47,135 nt of DNA from Bacillota bacterium (GTDB taxonomy: Bacteria > Bacillota > Clostridia > Acetivibrionales > DTU013): positions 1-47,135 of the forward strand of contig JAEZCO010000110.1 of the NCBI GenBank assembly GCA_023433505.1, written 5' to 3'. The position numbers and the translations under genes were made by a program. Every line of letters starts with the position of its first letter. The stretch's first letter is position 1. The notes beneath the pieces were generated by a model that did not search any database, was not told the DNA's origin, and saw only the letters and a program-made list of their open reading frames with translations. Of the stretch, positions 25,044 to 33,868 are shown one piece after another.

Positions 25044-26528
25044 CTAGCAGTTCTCAAAAACCTTTATATAATGAAACCCGTAGATGGAAAGGGTGACGGC
25101 CATGGGGAAAAGCCTTGGACGCCTGAAAACCGACCAGGCCATGAGCTTCCAGTAATAAAGCCTCTCCTTCCCCAATATCCCCAGGCGCAATACCGACCGG
25201 AAAAGCGCCATGACATCGCTGAATTCGACATGCTTCAGACCGCCTGCCTTCTTCTTGGGGCGGTATTCTTTCAAAAACGTCATGACACGCTCATAATAGT
25301 GCTTGGGAGAATAGATGGTCCCGATGATTTTTTTGTAACCGTCCATTAAATTCCCCGGATTCATTTTCGGTACAAAATTCATGGTGAGGTTTGTGTTGTC
25401 TCCGGAAAAATCATCTCTCAGCCTGCCTTCTCCAGCCAGCCGCTGGTACAGCTTGGTCCCTTTGGGCGCATTCAGCAGTCCCACCATGGCCGATACGATA
25501 CCGCTTTCCTGGATGAAGCCTACCATCTTGTCGAATATGGCCTCGTTATCACTGTCAAAGCCCACAATAAAGCCGCCCTGGACTTGCAGGCCGAATTTCT
25601 GGATCTTTTTGACACAGGCAATGAGATCGCGGTCTTTATTCTGCATTTTGTTGCATTCCACAAGACTGTCTTCATTGGTGGTTTCAATGCCGATGAATAC
25701 AGCGTCAAACCCTGCCTTCACCATCATTGTCATCAGTTCTTCGTCGTCGGCAAGATTAATGGAAGCTTCCGTAGAGAAAGTAAAGGGATTTTTCCTTTCA
25801 GCCATCCATTGGATCAATTCCGGCAGAATTTCTTCCTTCAGCTTTTTCTTATTGCCGATAAAGTTGTCGTCTACAAAAAATACCCCTTTCCGCCAGCCTC
25901 TTTCATAAAAGGCGTCCAGTTCGGCAATCATCTGCTTCGCAGACTTCGTCCTGGGAGCGTGGCCGAAAAGCGTGGTAACATTGCAAAATTCACAGTTAAA
26001 GGGACATCCCCGGGAATATTGCAGGTTCATGGACGCATATTTATTCATATTGATAAGATCCCACATGGGTACGGGAGTAGTGCTTAAATCGGCCCATTCC
26101 TCCGATGTGTACATATGCTTTGCATCACCGGCCTCCAGGTCTTTTAAAAAGGCCTTGACCGTAATCTCACCCTCGTTAAGGATCAGATGGTCCACATCCT
26201 CAAACTCTTCATGTCCGCAGGTGAACAAAGGTCCCCCCGCGACGATCCTGGTCCCCAGGCGTTTACACCTGTCAACCACCGATCGGACAGAATCCTTCTG
26301 GACAACCATGGCGCTGATGAAAACATAATCGGCGCTAGCGATATCAGCATCCGTAAGCTTGCTTACATTCATGTCCACCAGCTTCTTTTCCCAATTCACA
26401 GGGAGCAGGGCGGCGATGGTCAGGAGGCCAAGGGGAGGAAAGCTGGCCTTTTTTGAAATGAATTTGAGGGCATAATGAAAGCTCCAGTATGTTCGTGGGT
26501 ATTCCGGATATACCAATAATATTTTCAT
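25044..26528 (-). CDS. B12-binding radical SAM protein with DUF4070-like C-terminus
   Basis: The start is the ATG at 26528 with GGAAGAG in front; the frame runs on to 26567. The 494-residue product has an N-terminal cobalamin-binding-like domain (ILLVYPEYP, then ADYVFISAMVVQKDS and RIVAGGPLFT), the radical SAM motif RGCPFNCEFC and a barrel (GVFFVDDNFIG, VFIGIETTNEDSL, QGGFIVGFDSD). The C-terminal third (PKMNPGNLMDGYKKIIGTIYSP) is typical of DUF4070 members. Relatives carry out methylations or C-C bond steps, including hopanoid side-chain chemistry. Its partner here is the SPASM-like protein downstream. The class is clear, the substrate unknown. Confidence 0.92.
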   Translation of the reverse strand: MKILLVYPEYPRTYWSFHYALKFISKKASFPPLGLLTIAALLPVNWEKKLVDMNVSKLTDADIASADYVFISAMVVQKDSVRSVVDRCKRLGTRIVAGGPLFTCGHEEFEDVDHLILNEGEITVKAFLKDLEAGDAKHMYTSEEWADLSTTPVPMWDLINMNKYASMNLQYSRGCPFNCEFCNVTTLFGHAPRTKSAKQMIAELDAFYERGWRKGVFFVDDNFIGNKKKLKEEILPELIQWMAERKNPFTFSTEASINLADDEELMTMMVKAGFDAVFIGIETTNEDSLVECNKMQNKDRDLIACVKKIQKFGLQVQGGFIVGFDSDNEAIFDKMVGFIQESGIVSAMVGLLNAPKGTKLYQRLAGEGRLRDDFSGDNTNLTMNFVPKMNPGNLMDGYKKIIGTIYSPKHYYERVMTFLKEYRPKKKAGGLKHVEFSDVMALFRSVLRLGILGKERLYYWKLMAWSVFRRPRLFPMAVTLSIYGFHYIKVFENC

Positions 26529-26682
26529 TCTCTCTTCCTTTCTGCATTGCAACCGTCGTTTTTTCATAAATATTTCTTTATATTCTTCATTGCTTGTAGT
26601 TTTCCCAAAAAAGACCTATCTGATATATAAGCTGATTAAATAATTGGTATTTGTTTGTCATTCCATAGAATTCCGCATCGCA

Positions 26683-26970
26683 TTAATTGTTATGCTTCAG
26701 ATAGCAGTCTATACAATATATTTCCCCCTTGGTATTGTCCGCTGCCGCCTGGGAGAGCTCCCTGCCGCATAATGAACAATTTACGCTGACCAGGCTGTCT
26801 TCGTCATCATCTTTGCTAAAGTGCACACAATCCAGTTCACATCCGTCCCCCTCACAATCCGAACATTCTCCCGAAGGGAACCCAAACTCGCACTCATATT
26901 CCTCTATGGCACCTGATTCATCCATTTGACCTTTAAGATTTTTGCAGTTATTGCAAATACATTCACTCAA
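26683..26970 (-). CDS. small Cys-rich, probably metal-binding protein
   Basis: The best start is TTG at 26970, nine bases after GGGAGGT; the ATG at 26988 overlaps that site. The 95 residues hold at least twelve Cys in pairs (CICNNC, CSDCEGDGC, CSLCG, CIDC), separated by acidic stretches (KDDDED). The last part (VNCSLCGRELSQAAADNTKGEIYCIDC) looks like a treble-clef zinc ribbon. I do not recognise the family. It stands alone between the radical SAM pair and a divergent gene and could bind zinc or iron. Confidence 0.7.
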   Translation of the reverse strand: MSECICNNCKNLKGQMDESGAIEEYECEFGFPSGECSDCEGDGCELDCVHFSKDDDEDSLVSVNCSLCGRELSQAAADNTKGEIYCIDCYLKHNN

Positions 26971-27263
26971 CGCTAATTTACCTCCCATATCAAGTACGTA
27001 TATACCATGGCTTTGTCTGTCCTTATGGAATAGAATTCATATAATACAATTTTACACATTATAAATACATTATAAACTACCTGTGATTAAGCACAAGTAA
27101 AATATAGCCTCCACGTATGTTTTTGCAAAAGCAGCCCTTGCGGCCGGCATTCCAGAAAAACGGAAAGGGATCTCCGTGCTCCTAAATTGTTCAACAACTA
27201 TAACCTTTTGGCTTCCGGGGCATATACTGTTAACAGAATAATTTTGGAAAAGGTGATTTGATT

Positions 27264-28256
27264 ATGTTTCCGCCCAGAGGCTCAGGCCTGGAACAGATTA
27301 CAAAAATGCTGGAAGCACGATATCCCGGTTTTTCACTGGCAAAACTGGCAGAAGGGCCGTTCAAGCAATACACATTGAAAAACCAGAACGGAACACGGCC
27401 TGCAATGATGCCGAATCCCGCCCAATCCCTGCAGAAGCTGCAAACGACGGTACAATCCATGGTAAGCGGCTTGACAAAAAATCTTACCTCTACATTCTCC
27501 CAAATAACCGGAGGAGCTCCAAAGGAAAATTACGGGACCATCGTCCGCAATTACCTGCCCCAGGAGGCAAGGCTTGTCACGCCCCAATATCCTGAAGATG
27601 CCGGGGAAATATTGCTGGCAGACGTAGACGGAGATTCACAAAATGAGGTCATCGCTTCGTATAAACTCAACGACGCGGTACTTAGAACCATCGTACTAAA
27701 AAAACAGAAGAACGAATGGACAAGAATTGCAGAGATCGTGAATCCTGACTCTGACGATATACATTACAGAAATATTGCAAACATTACCGGAAACGGAAAG
27801 GATCAACTGGTGCTTGGACTTACAGCCAAAGGAAAAACCCGCACCCTGTACGGGTATTCCCTTGATGACGAAGGAGCAAAAAAACTGTTCTCCAAGAACT
27901 ACCACAAATTGGAGGCCCTGGGGCTTCCGGGACAAAAAACTTCCTTGCCGAGAACCCAGTTTGCACTATGGAATGAAAATGACGACGCTACTTATGACAT
28001 TGATGTAATGGGCTGGGATGGTGTTCAGCTTGCTTCGGCGGATAAAAGCCGTTATTACTCGAAAAAGGTACTGCCTCATTATATAAGGCAGCTGAAGCAG
28101 AATCCCAGCAGAACTTCCAATTGGTATCTGCTTGCCGATGCATTGTCCAAAGCCGGTGCAAGAGACGATGCAAGGTCTGTCATTGATTCGGGAATAAAAC
28201 GGGATAGAAGCCTTGAATACGCTGAAAAATTCCAGAACCTGAGGAGCAGACTATAG
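27264..28256 (+). CDS. VCBS/FG-GAP-like repeat protein of unknown function
   Basis: The ATG at 27264 stands 7 bases after AAAGGTGA; a TTG two codons earlier is too close. The 330-residue product has no signal peptide. About residues 110-225 contain propeller-type repeats with a calcium-loop-like motif (ILLADVDGDSQNEVIASYKL, NIANITGNGKDQLVLGL), and the end (NWYLLADALSKAGARDDARSVIDSGI) resembles a tetratricopeptide helix pair. The N-terminal 35 residues (MLEARYPGFSLAKLAEGPFK) are distinctive. The sequence CATATACT near 27221 resembles a sporulation sigma-E -10 element, so a spore-related role is possible. A strong terminator follows. I cannot name a function. Confidence 0.75.
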   Translation: MFPPRGSGLEQITKMLEARYPGFSLAKLAEGPFKQYTLKNQNGTRPAMMPNPAQSLQKLQTTVQSMVSGLTKNLTSTFSQITGGAPKENYGTIVRNYLPQEARLVTPQYPEDAGEILLADVDGDSQNEVIASYKLNDAVLRTIVLKKQKNEWTRIAEIVNPDSDDIHYRNIANITGNGKDQLVLGLTAKGKTRTLYGYSLDDEGAKKLFSKNYHKLEALGLPGQKTSLPRTQFALWNENDDATYDIDVMGWDGVQLASADKSRYYSKKVLPHYIRQLKQNPSRTSNWYLLADALSKAGARDDARSVIDSGIKRDRSLEYAEKFQNLRSRL

Positions 28257-28269
28257 CCATATGATACAG

Positions 28270-28300
28270 GTGGGACAAGATGGCAGGTCACTTGTCCCAC
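28270..28300. repeat. perfect 10-bp inverted repeat after the VCBS-like gene
   Basis: GTGGGACAAG (28270-28279) and CTTGTCCCAC (28291-28300) enclose 11 bases. It starts 14 bases after the stop and could be an RNA-stabilising hairpin; there is no T-run. Confidence 0.55.
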
Positions 28301-28386
28301 TCCATGGTTTCCTGAACTGTCTGAACCATTGTTCTCCTGCATCAGAATTATCCCCTAGGCTGCCTTCTGCTTTCAAGCCTCCACAT

Positions 28387-28425
28387 GCGACAGGGGATGG
28401 TTCTTGGCTGTCGCCTTTTATTTTT
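28387..28425 (+). terminator. intrinsic terminator of the VCBS-like gene
   Basis: GCGACAG (28387-28393) pairs with CTGTCGC (28408-28414), followed by CTTTTATTTTTTC. The T-run ends exactly at the stop codon of the convergent amidohydrolase gene. Confidence 0.82.
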
Positions 28426-29238
28426 TCAAGCCAGCTTCAAAAGCCTTTCGGCGGTACCGCCGAATATCAGCTTCCTGTCCTGGGATGAACTGCCCATCTG
28501 CCGCATATACACATCGGACCTTGCAATATGCTCCGCCTGGGTAAGGCAATTGTCACTTCCCCAGAGAACGCGTTTAAAATCAAGAGGAATAAAGCTGTGT
28601 CCCCCCAGGGCATTGAAAACGATGGGGATTCCTTCCGTCCAGGGCCCCGCCCCGGCAATGTCAAGGTAGATATTGGGATTGGCATGGGCCACGCTCCAGG
28701 CTTCCACATAGTGTGGATATCCCATGTGCGCAAGCACAATGGGCATGTTGGGAAAAAGCCTGGCAATCATATCAAAGTTCATGGGATTCCCGAATTTTGA
28801 ATTGGTGGCTTTTCTGACGCCGGGCTCTTTGCTGATCACCTTGATATTTGTCTGCCCCGAATGGAACAGCAAAGGTACGCCGTATTCCTCTATCTTTTCA
28901 TACAGAGGAAAATACCGCTCATCGTCGGGAAAGAAGCCTACCGGAGGAAACATCTTTACCGCCTTAAAGCCTTGGTCCATATATCTTTCAAAGGTTTCTA
29001 CCGCATCCGGCTCCCTGGGGTCAAGATATACATTTCCAACAAGTCTTCCGCCGTATTTTTTTACGGCCTTCAACACATCTTCATTGGATGCAAACCCACA
29101 GTTTTTATATTCCCAGAAGGCATCCGCCGGCCCGCCCATAAGCACGGTTACATCCACGCCGGCCGCTTCCATTTCCCGGATAAGCTCCTCTTCATGTCCC
29201 GGCTTATCCGCAAGGTGATAATGAAAATCAATCTTCAT
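28426..29238 (-). CDS. amidohydrolase-family metal-dependent hydrolase
   Basis: The 270 residues form a small amidohydrolase-2 type barrel: the metal motif DFHYH (His6, His8), LLFHSG, VLAHMG and the catalytic Asp in WGSDN. Members hydrolyse lactones or decarboxylate acids; in sugar loci they often act as sugar lactonases or uronate enzymes. The ATG follows the epimerase stop by 2 bases with GGAAGGGG as ribosome site, so it is tightly coupled to the epimerase and kinase genes. A lactonase step after a sugar dehydrogenase would suit the Gfo/Idh oxidoreductases in this locus, but that is inference. Confidence 0.9.
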   Translation of the reverse strand: MKIDFHYHLADKPGHEEELIREMEAAGVDVTVLMGGPADAFWEYKNCGFASNEDVLKAVKKYGGRLVGNVYLDPREPDAVETFERYMDQGFKAVKMFPPVGFFPDDERYFPLYEKIEEYGVPLLFHSGQTNIKVISKEPGVRKATNSKFGNPMNFDMIARLFPNMPIVLAHMGYPHYVEAWSVAHANPNIYLDIAGAGPWTEGIPIVFNALGGHSFIPLDFKRVLWGSDNCLTQAEHIARSDVYMRQMGSSSQDRKLIFGGTAERLLKLA

Positions 29239-29240
29239 GT

Positions 29241-30236
29241 TTATACCCCTTCCATGATCCGGTATTTGACATATCCGGATGCACTGTCTCCCGCAGGCAC
29301 AAATTTTAATCCCGACTGTTTTTTGAAGCCCCTGTCGTAAAGATTGTGGGCATCGCTAGAGCAGGTCTGATTCTCCAGGCAGAAATATTTCATCCCCCGG
29401 GGTGAGTAAAGGACCATATGAGAGAAATCCTCACTGGCTTGTACCAGTACCTTTATTCCTCTTGTCCTGTATTCGATTTCCGCAAATTCTCCCGGAAGAA
29501 TATCCGTAAATACGTGATCCATGTCAAGAGAGCCGATATTCACAGGCTTTCTTAAATCATAAACGGTACCCGCAACAGCAATAAGCCTTCCCGTAGGCAG
29601 GAGATCCGAAGTATAATCCATTACACTGCCTGCAGGTAAACGGATGAATGTATCCCGATCCCCCGATAATTTGGAAAAATACGGGTGCAGCCCAAAGCCA
29701 AAGGGAATATCGACGCTGTCATGATTGACGATTGTATAGCAGATCCCCAGACTCTCCTGGGACAGGCGATATTCAAGCTGCAGCCGGTGCTTGAACGGAA
29801 ATGCCTCGAACAATATGCTGCTCTCGTCAAAATCTATCCATGTCGCAAGCTGAGCCTGGGTATCGCTGATAATAACCTCTCCGCAATTCCAGGGCGAGCT
29901 GTGCACCAGCCCATGCTCGAAAACCGGTTCCCCGTCCTTTATCTGGTTATAAAGCCTTCCGCCATAGGCAAACATGGCATTTCTCACCCTGTTGGGTGTA
30001 GGATACAGTACCGGAGTACCTGTATAATCCTTATTTTCAAGAAGCTTTGCATCAAAATCTATGATATTGCTGCCGTTGACCGAAAACCTGCACAGGTTGC
30101 TCCCATAGGCCGGCGCCACAACGAACTCCAGATTTTCAAAGGCGTCTCCGGGGGTATTGCATCCAACGGTAACATATTCGGTCCCTAATTCACTGCCGGC
30201 TTCCCTTTTCCGGTAAAAACCTGTTTTCTGGCTCAT
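29241..30236 (-). CDS. aldose 1-epimerase (mutarotase) family protein
   Basis: The 331-residue protein has galactose mutarotase landmarks: the sugar-binding Arg of TPNRVRNAMF, VFEHGLVHSSPW, the catalytic His in GLHPYF and the Glu in CLENQTC near the C-terminus. It interconverts alpha and beta anomers of an aldose in the cytoplasm. It lies 15 bases after the galactokinase-like gene and 2 bases before the amidohydrolase gene. The pair with the kinase suggests that galactose or a similar hexose is the substrate. Confidence 0.92.
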   Translation of the reverse strand: MSQKTGFYRKREAGSELGTEYVTVGCNTPGDAFENLEFVVAPAYGSNLCRFSVNGSNIIDFDAKLLENKDYTGTPVLYPTPNRVRNAMFAYGGRLYNQIKDGEPVFEHGLVHSSPWNCGEVIISDTQAQLATWIDFDESSILFEAFPFKHRLQLEYRLSQESLGICYTIVNHDSVDIPFGFGLHPYFSKLSGDRDTFIRLPAGSVMDYTSDLLPTGRLIAVAGTVYDLRKPVNIGSLDMDHVFTDILPGEFAEIEYRTRGIKVLVQASEDFSHMVLYSPRGMKYFCLENQTCSSDAHNLYDRGFKKQSGLKFVPAGDSASGYVKYRIMEGV

Positions 30237-30251
30237 GAATCCACCACACTC

Positions 30252-31550
30252 CTAGCGCTGTTCAAAATTCAGCCGAATGGTCCCCACCGGACGGATCATC
30301 AGCTCATGGCATGAATTTTCGCCGAAAATTCCTTTCATTTTTTCCAGGTACCGTGCCAGCCGGGCATTGGGAACAAATACCTGGACTGTCCCGGCAAAGC
30401 CGCCTCCATGCACCCGCCAGGAGCCACAGCCCTTCAACATGCTTTCCGTTACCGCCAGAGCTATGGAGACACCCTGCTCCTCTATATTCTTGCAGGAATA
30501 ACAATTCTGACAAAGCATCCATGAGCTGTTACCCGATTCGATGATCAATTTCTGGAATGCCTCGAAATCATTCTTTTCCAGCGCCTCGACCTGCTCTACC
30601 ACTCTCTGGTCGTCCGCATAGAAATGAAGCGCTCTCAAAATTGCGCGGTCATTCACTTTGGTCCGCAGAAACGGAATGTTTTCAATCACCTTTGGGTCGC
30701 TGAATTCACGGAGCACACTGCCGCCGAAAGCCCTTGCCACCTCTTTCATTTCATGCTCCAGCGCAGTGTAGTCTTCATTTAAATCCGCATGATTTCCGCC
30801 GGTATCTACGATCACCATTGTAAATCCGCTTTTGGTAAAATCATATTCCACCTTCCGCACAACCGGATTGTCAAAATCCTTGAAGTCAATGGTTACAAAG
30901 CCCCCCACCGCGCAGGTGGTCATGTCCATCAGCCCGCAGGGTTTTCCGAAATAATTGTTTTCGGCATACTGGGCAATCTGCGCATTCACGACATCATTGA
31001 TTTCCCCGGCATTATACAGATGGTTTAGAATCGTGACGATCAGCACCTCAAAGGCGGCCGACGAGCTCAAACCGGAGCCTTTCAATACATTGCTGGTGGT
31101 ATAGGCGTCAAAGCCGCCAATCGTATAGCCCAGTTCGGCAAGTCTCGCACACACGCCCCGGATAAGTGCTGCGGAGGAATATTTTTCACCCTCAACCGGT
31201 TTTAGCTTCCGGATATCGATGGTATCTTCCGGATATCCTTCGGATTTTATTTTAATGACCGAAGTGTTGTTTGCGGAAACCACTGCGATTACATCCAGGT
31301 CCACCGATGCAGCCAGCACTCTGCCTGCATTGTGGTCCGTATGATTTCCGCCGACTTCCGTCCTCCCTGGCGTGCTGAAAAGCTGTATATTTTCCCTGTC
31401 GGGGAAAAGCTTGTTGAACTCCCGCAAGGCCGCTTCATACCTTGAAGCCTGCTTTTGCAGCACTCCCGGCTTACTCCCGTAAAGCATGCCGAAAACCTTT
31501 TCAGCCTCTTTACCGTTCAACGCTTCCATCACCCTATTTACATTGGCCAT
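30252..31550 (-). CDS. galactokinase-like GHMP kinase
   Basis: The 432 residues show the GHMP layout: N-terminal sugar motif GRTEVGGNHTDHNAG, the ATP loop LKGSGLSSSAAFEV and the C-terminal motif WRVHGGGFAGTVQ. Classical galactokinases read GRVNLIGEHTDY; the Glu that touches the sugar is Asn here and Tyr is His. This variant is, to my knowledge, common among clostridial galactokinase homologues, but it leaves the true sugar open. The length exceeds that of GalK of Escherichia coli (382) because of a longer N-terminus. The ATG has a GGGGGAT site. The genes after it encode a mutarotase and an amidohydrolase, the gene before it an aminotransferase (24 bases). No galT or galE gene is in the window. 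Confidence 0.88.
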   Translation of the reverse strand: MANVNRVMEALNGKEAEKVFGMLYGSKPGVLQKQASRYEAALREFNKLFPDRENIQLFSTPGRTEVGGNHTDHNAGRVLAASVDLDVIAVVSANNTSVIKIKSEGYPEDTIDIRKLKPVEGEKYSSAALIRGVCARLAELGYTIGGFDAYTTSNVLKGSGLSSSAAFEVLIVTILNHLYNAGEINDVVNAQIAQYAENNYFGKPCGLMDMTTCAVGGFVTIDFKDFDNPVVRKVEYDFTKSGFTMVIVDTGGNHADLNEDYTALEHEMKEVARAFGGSVLREFSDPKVIENIPFLRTKVNDRAILRALHFYADDQRVVEQVEALEKNDFEAFQKLIIESGNSSWMLCQNCYSCKNIEEQGVSIALAVTESMLKGCGSWRVHGGGFAGTVQVFVPNARLARYLEKMKGIFGENSCHELMIRPVGTIRLNFEQR

Positions 31551-31574
31551 ATTCGTATCCCCCTATCCGTCTTT

Positions 31575-32771
31575 TCAACGCCCTGCCAGTTCCCGTATAC
31601 TATCTGCCATGTAATCCAGCGCCTCATCCGTCAGCCTGGGATGTATCGGCAAAGATACATACTTTCCGAAGGCCTTCTCCGCTACCGGACACTCTCCTTC
31701 CTTGTGTCCAAGGGCTTTATACGGTTGGGTATAATGTATGGGCATGTAATGGTTCCACACCTTAATCCCCTTTTCCGTATACATTTCCCACATAAAATCC
31801 TTCTTGGACATTGGAAATTCTTCCTCCAGTTGTATTACATAGAGATGAAAAACATGCTTGCCTTTCGGGTCCATAGAGGGAAGCGTCAGGCCCTTTATCC
31901 CCTGGAGCTTTTGCGTAAGCCTTTCTGCCAGTCTTATCCGCTTTTCGTTGTGGCCTTCCACCTTTTTCAACTGCACAATGCCCACCGCTGCCTGTGCATC
32001 CGTCATCCTGTAATTATAGCCCATATCGTCAAAATGAAGCTTCCAGTAATCCCTGTCCATGGGGTATTGTTCTTCATCCACCGAAAGATATTTATCGCTG
32101 GGCCCATAGGTCCTGCAGCAGAGAGAACGGTAAGAAAGCACCTTTTCAAAAAGCTCCCTGCCGCTTGTTGTGACCAGCCCCCCCTCCCCCAGGGTAGACA
32201 TATTCTTTTGCTGGTGGAAGCTGAAAACCCCCATGTGCCCCAGAGACCCTGCCTTTTTTCCGTTATATTCGCCGCCCGGGTTGTGGGCGCAGTCCTCAAT
32301 AACGATCAGCCCGTGCTTTTCGGCAATTTCCATGATCCTGTCCATTTCACAGCACTGCCCATACAAATGCACCGGTACGATGGCCTTTGTCTTTGGCGTA
32401 ATTTTGCTCTCAAGCTTCTCCGGATCCAGATTCAAGGTTCTGGGGTTTACATCGGAAAAGACGATCTTTGCCCCAAGGACGGAAAAAGCCATGGCTGTCG
32501 CCACCCAACTGATGGGAGTGGTAATCACCTCGTCGCCGGGCTGGATACCGGCGGCAATTCCGGTCAAAGTAAGTCCCGTCGTTGCGGAGGTAACAGCCAC
32601 TGCATATTTTGTACCGCAGAATGCGGAAAATTCATCTTCAAACTGCTTCACCTTTTTACCGCAGGAAGGCGCCTTGTTTTTCAAAACATCCATCAGCGCT
32701 GCGGCTTCTTCGAAGCCGTATTCCGAACCGTAGGCTACTTCAAGGTCATGCAGGATTACAGGTTTTATCAT
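31575..32771 (-). CDS. DegT/DnrJ/EryC1/StrS aminotransferase (first copy)
   Basis: The 398-residue PLP enzyme has the family motifs TSATTGL, Asp160 in IEDCAHNPGGEYNG, and the PLP-binding Lys189 in SFHQQKNMSTLGEGG. Such enzymes transfer an amino group to a keto-sugar or keto-cyclitol. It lies between the RmlD-like reductase gene (60 bases upstream) and the kinase gene (24 bases downstream). A second, divergent member is encoded at 36-37 kb, and the two differ around the active-site loop (GEGG versus GDGA). Confidence 0.94.
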   Translation of the reverse strand: MIKPVILHDLEVAYGSEYGFEEAAALMDVLKNKAPSCGKKVKQFEDEFSAFCGTKYAVAVTSATTGLTLTGIAAGIQPGDEVITTPISWVATAMAFSVLGAKIVFSDVNPRTLNLDPEKLESKITPKTKAIVPVHLYGQCCEMDRIMEIAEKHGLIVIEDCAHNPGGEYNGKKAGSLGHMGVFSFHQQKNMSTLGEGGLVTTSGRELFEKVLSYRSLCCRTYGPSDKYLSVDEEQYPMDRDYWKLHFDDMGYNYRMTDAQAAVGIVQLKKVEGHNEKRIRLAERLTQKLQGIKGLTLPSMDPKGKHVFHLYVIQLEEEFPMSKKDFMWEMYTEKGIKVWNHYMPIHYTQPYKALGHKEGECPVAEKAFGKYVSLPIHPRLTDEALDYMADSIRELAGR

Positions 32772-32831
32772 AAATTTCTTGCTCCTTTAAACTTATTAAA
32801 ACAACTTAGATAACTGCCTTGACACATTTCC

Positions 32832-33725
32832 TTATTCACGGGTTGTCAGAAATATCCTGTCCAGGGCTTCATCCACGCTCAAAAGCCTTGTTTTTAGTAT
32901 ATTGCGGGCCTTGTCGACGCAGATGATTCCGTTCTTATGGCGGGGAGCCCTGCCGCTGCCGGAATTGGCATCCTTCTGCAGCTTCACCGGGGTATCCTCA
33001 TACCCCATACGCTTTGCTGCTTTTTTTGTCAACTCAAATCTGCTGATGCTATCCGTAGCTCCGATATGAAGAATTCCGGAAAAATCGCTTCCGGCAAGCT
33101 CAAGCACGCATTCGGACAATGTATGGACATCAATGGGCGTCCTCACCTCGTCCGGAGGACATACAATCTCCATCCCCTCGCTCAGCTTTTTTACAAGTCC
33201 CGCAAAAAATGAATTTCCCCCAGTGACCGGAAAACCTATGACAAGAGAGATGCGTATGATCACCGCTGTGGGACAGGCTGTGAAAATCAGCTTTTCCGCC
33301 TCGGCCTTGGTATGTCCGTAATAATTTACCGGAGCAGTCCTGTCTTCCTCGGTATATCCCGCTCCTTCGCCGTCAAATACGGCATCGCTGGAAAAGAAAA
33401 CATATTTTACCCCTCGCCGGGCGCAGCTTGCGGCAATATTTGCCGCCCCCTCCACATTTACCTTCCATGCGGCTTCCTTATCCTTTTCCGCTTTGTCTAT
33501 ATCCGCAATGGCAGCCAGATTTACCGCAGCGTCGGGCTTTATTTTTTCAAAAGCCGCGTCTACGCCCTCCTGATCGGTAATATCCGCCTCCGCCCATTCC
33601 ACATTTTCAAGCCCCGGCCGGAAAAAGCTATCGGCAATGCACACCTTCCAGCCTTTTTCCTGTGCCGTCCTTGTCATATTGCCTCCGACAAAACCGCCTC
33701 CGCCGAATATCATGAGTTTTTTCAC
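32832..33725 (-). CDS. RmlD-like NAD(P)-dependent sugar reductase (extended SDR)
   Basis: The 297 residues start with the Rossmann loop IFGGGGFVGG, continue with FFSSDAVFDGEGAGYTEEDR and the catalytic NYYGHTK (Tyr-x-x-x-Lys), and resemble dTDP-4-dehydrorhamnose reductase and related sugar-nucleotide reductases. A GTG start stands 7 bases after GGGGGTGG. The gene precedes the first aminotransferase on the same strand and probably leads the five-gene unit down to the amidohydrolase. No rmlA, rmlB or rmlC gene is near, so rhamnose synthesis is unlikely to be its role here. Confidence 0.9.
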   Translation of the reverse strand: MKKLMIFGGGGFVGGNMTRTAQEKGWKVCIADSFFRPGLENVEWAEADITDQEGVDAAFEKIKPDAAVNLAAIADIDKAEKDKEAAWKVNVEGAANIAASCARRGVKYVFFSSDAVFDGEGAGYTEEDRTAPVNYYGHTKAEAEKLIFTACPTAVIIRISLVIGFPVTGGNSFFAGLVKKLSEGMEIVCPPDEVRTPIDVHTLSECVLELAGSDFSGILHIGATDSISRFELTKKAAKRMGYEDTPVKLQKDANSGSGRAPRHKNGIICVDKARNILKTRLLSVDEALDRIFLTTRE

Positions 33726-33868
33726 CCAATGTCCACCCCCTATGATACAATCTTACACTTGCCGCCTAAGGAAGGTCATTTGCAAATTTCGGTTATCTTT
33801 CAGCTTTTTTCGGGAGATGGAACGCCTGTGGGCAGATTTTTGACAGGCCGGTGATTATTAAGCCTCCT

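Noticed and set aside
31455..32813. 452-codon open frame on the plus strand
   Set aside because: It lies opposite the DegT/StrS aminotransferase gene, whose PLP motifs are plain; the frame shows no recognisable domain.
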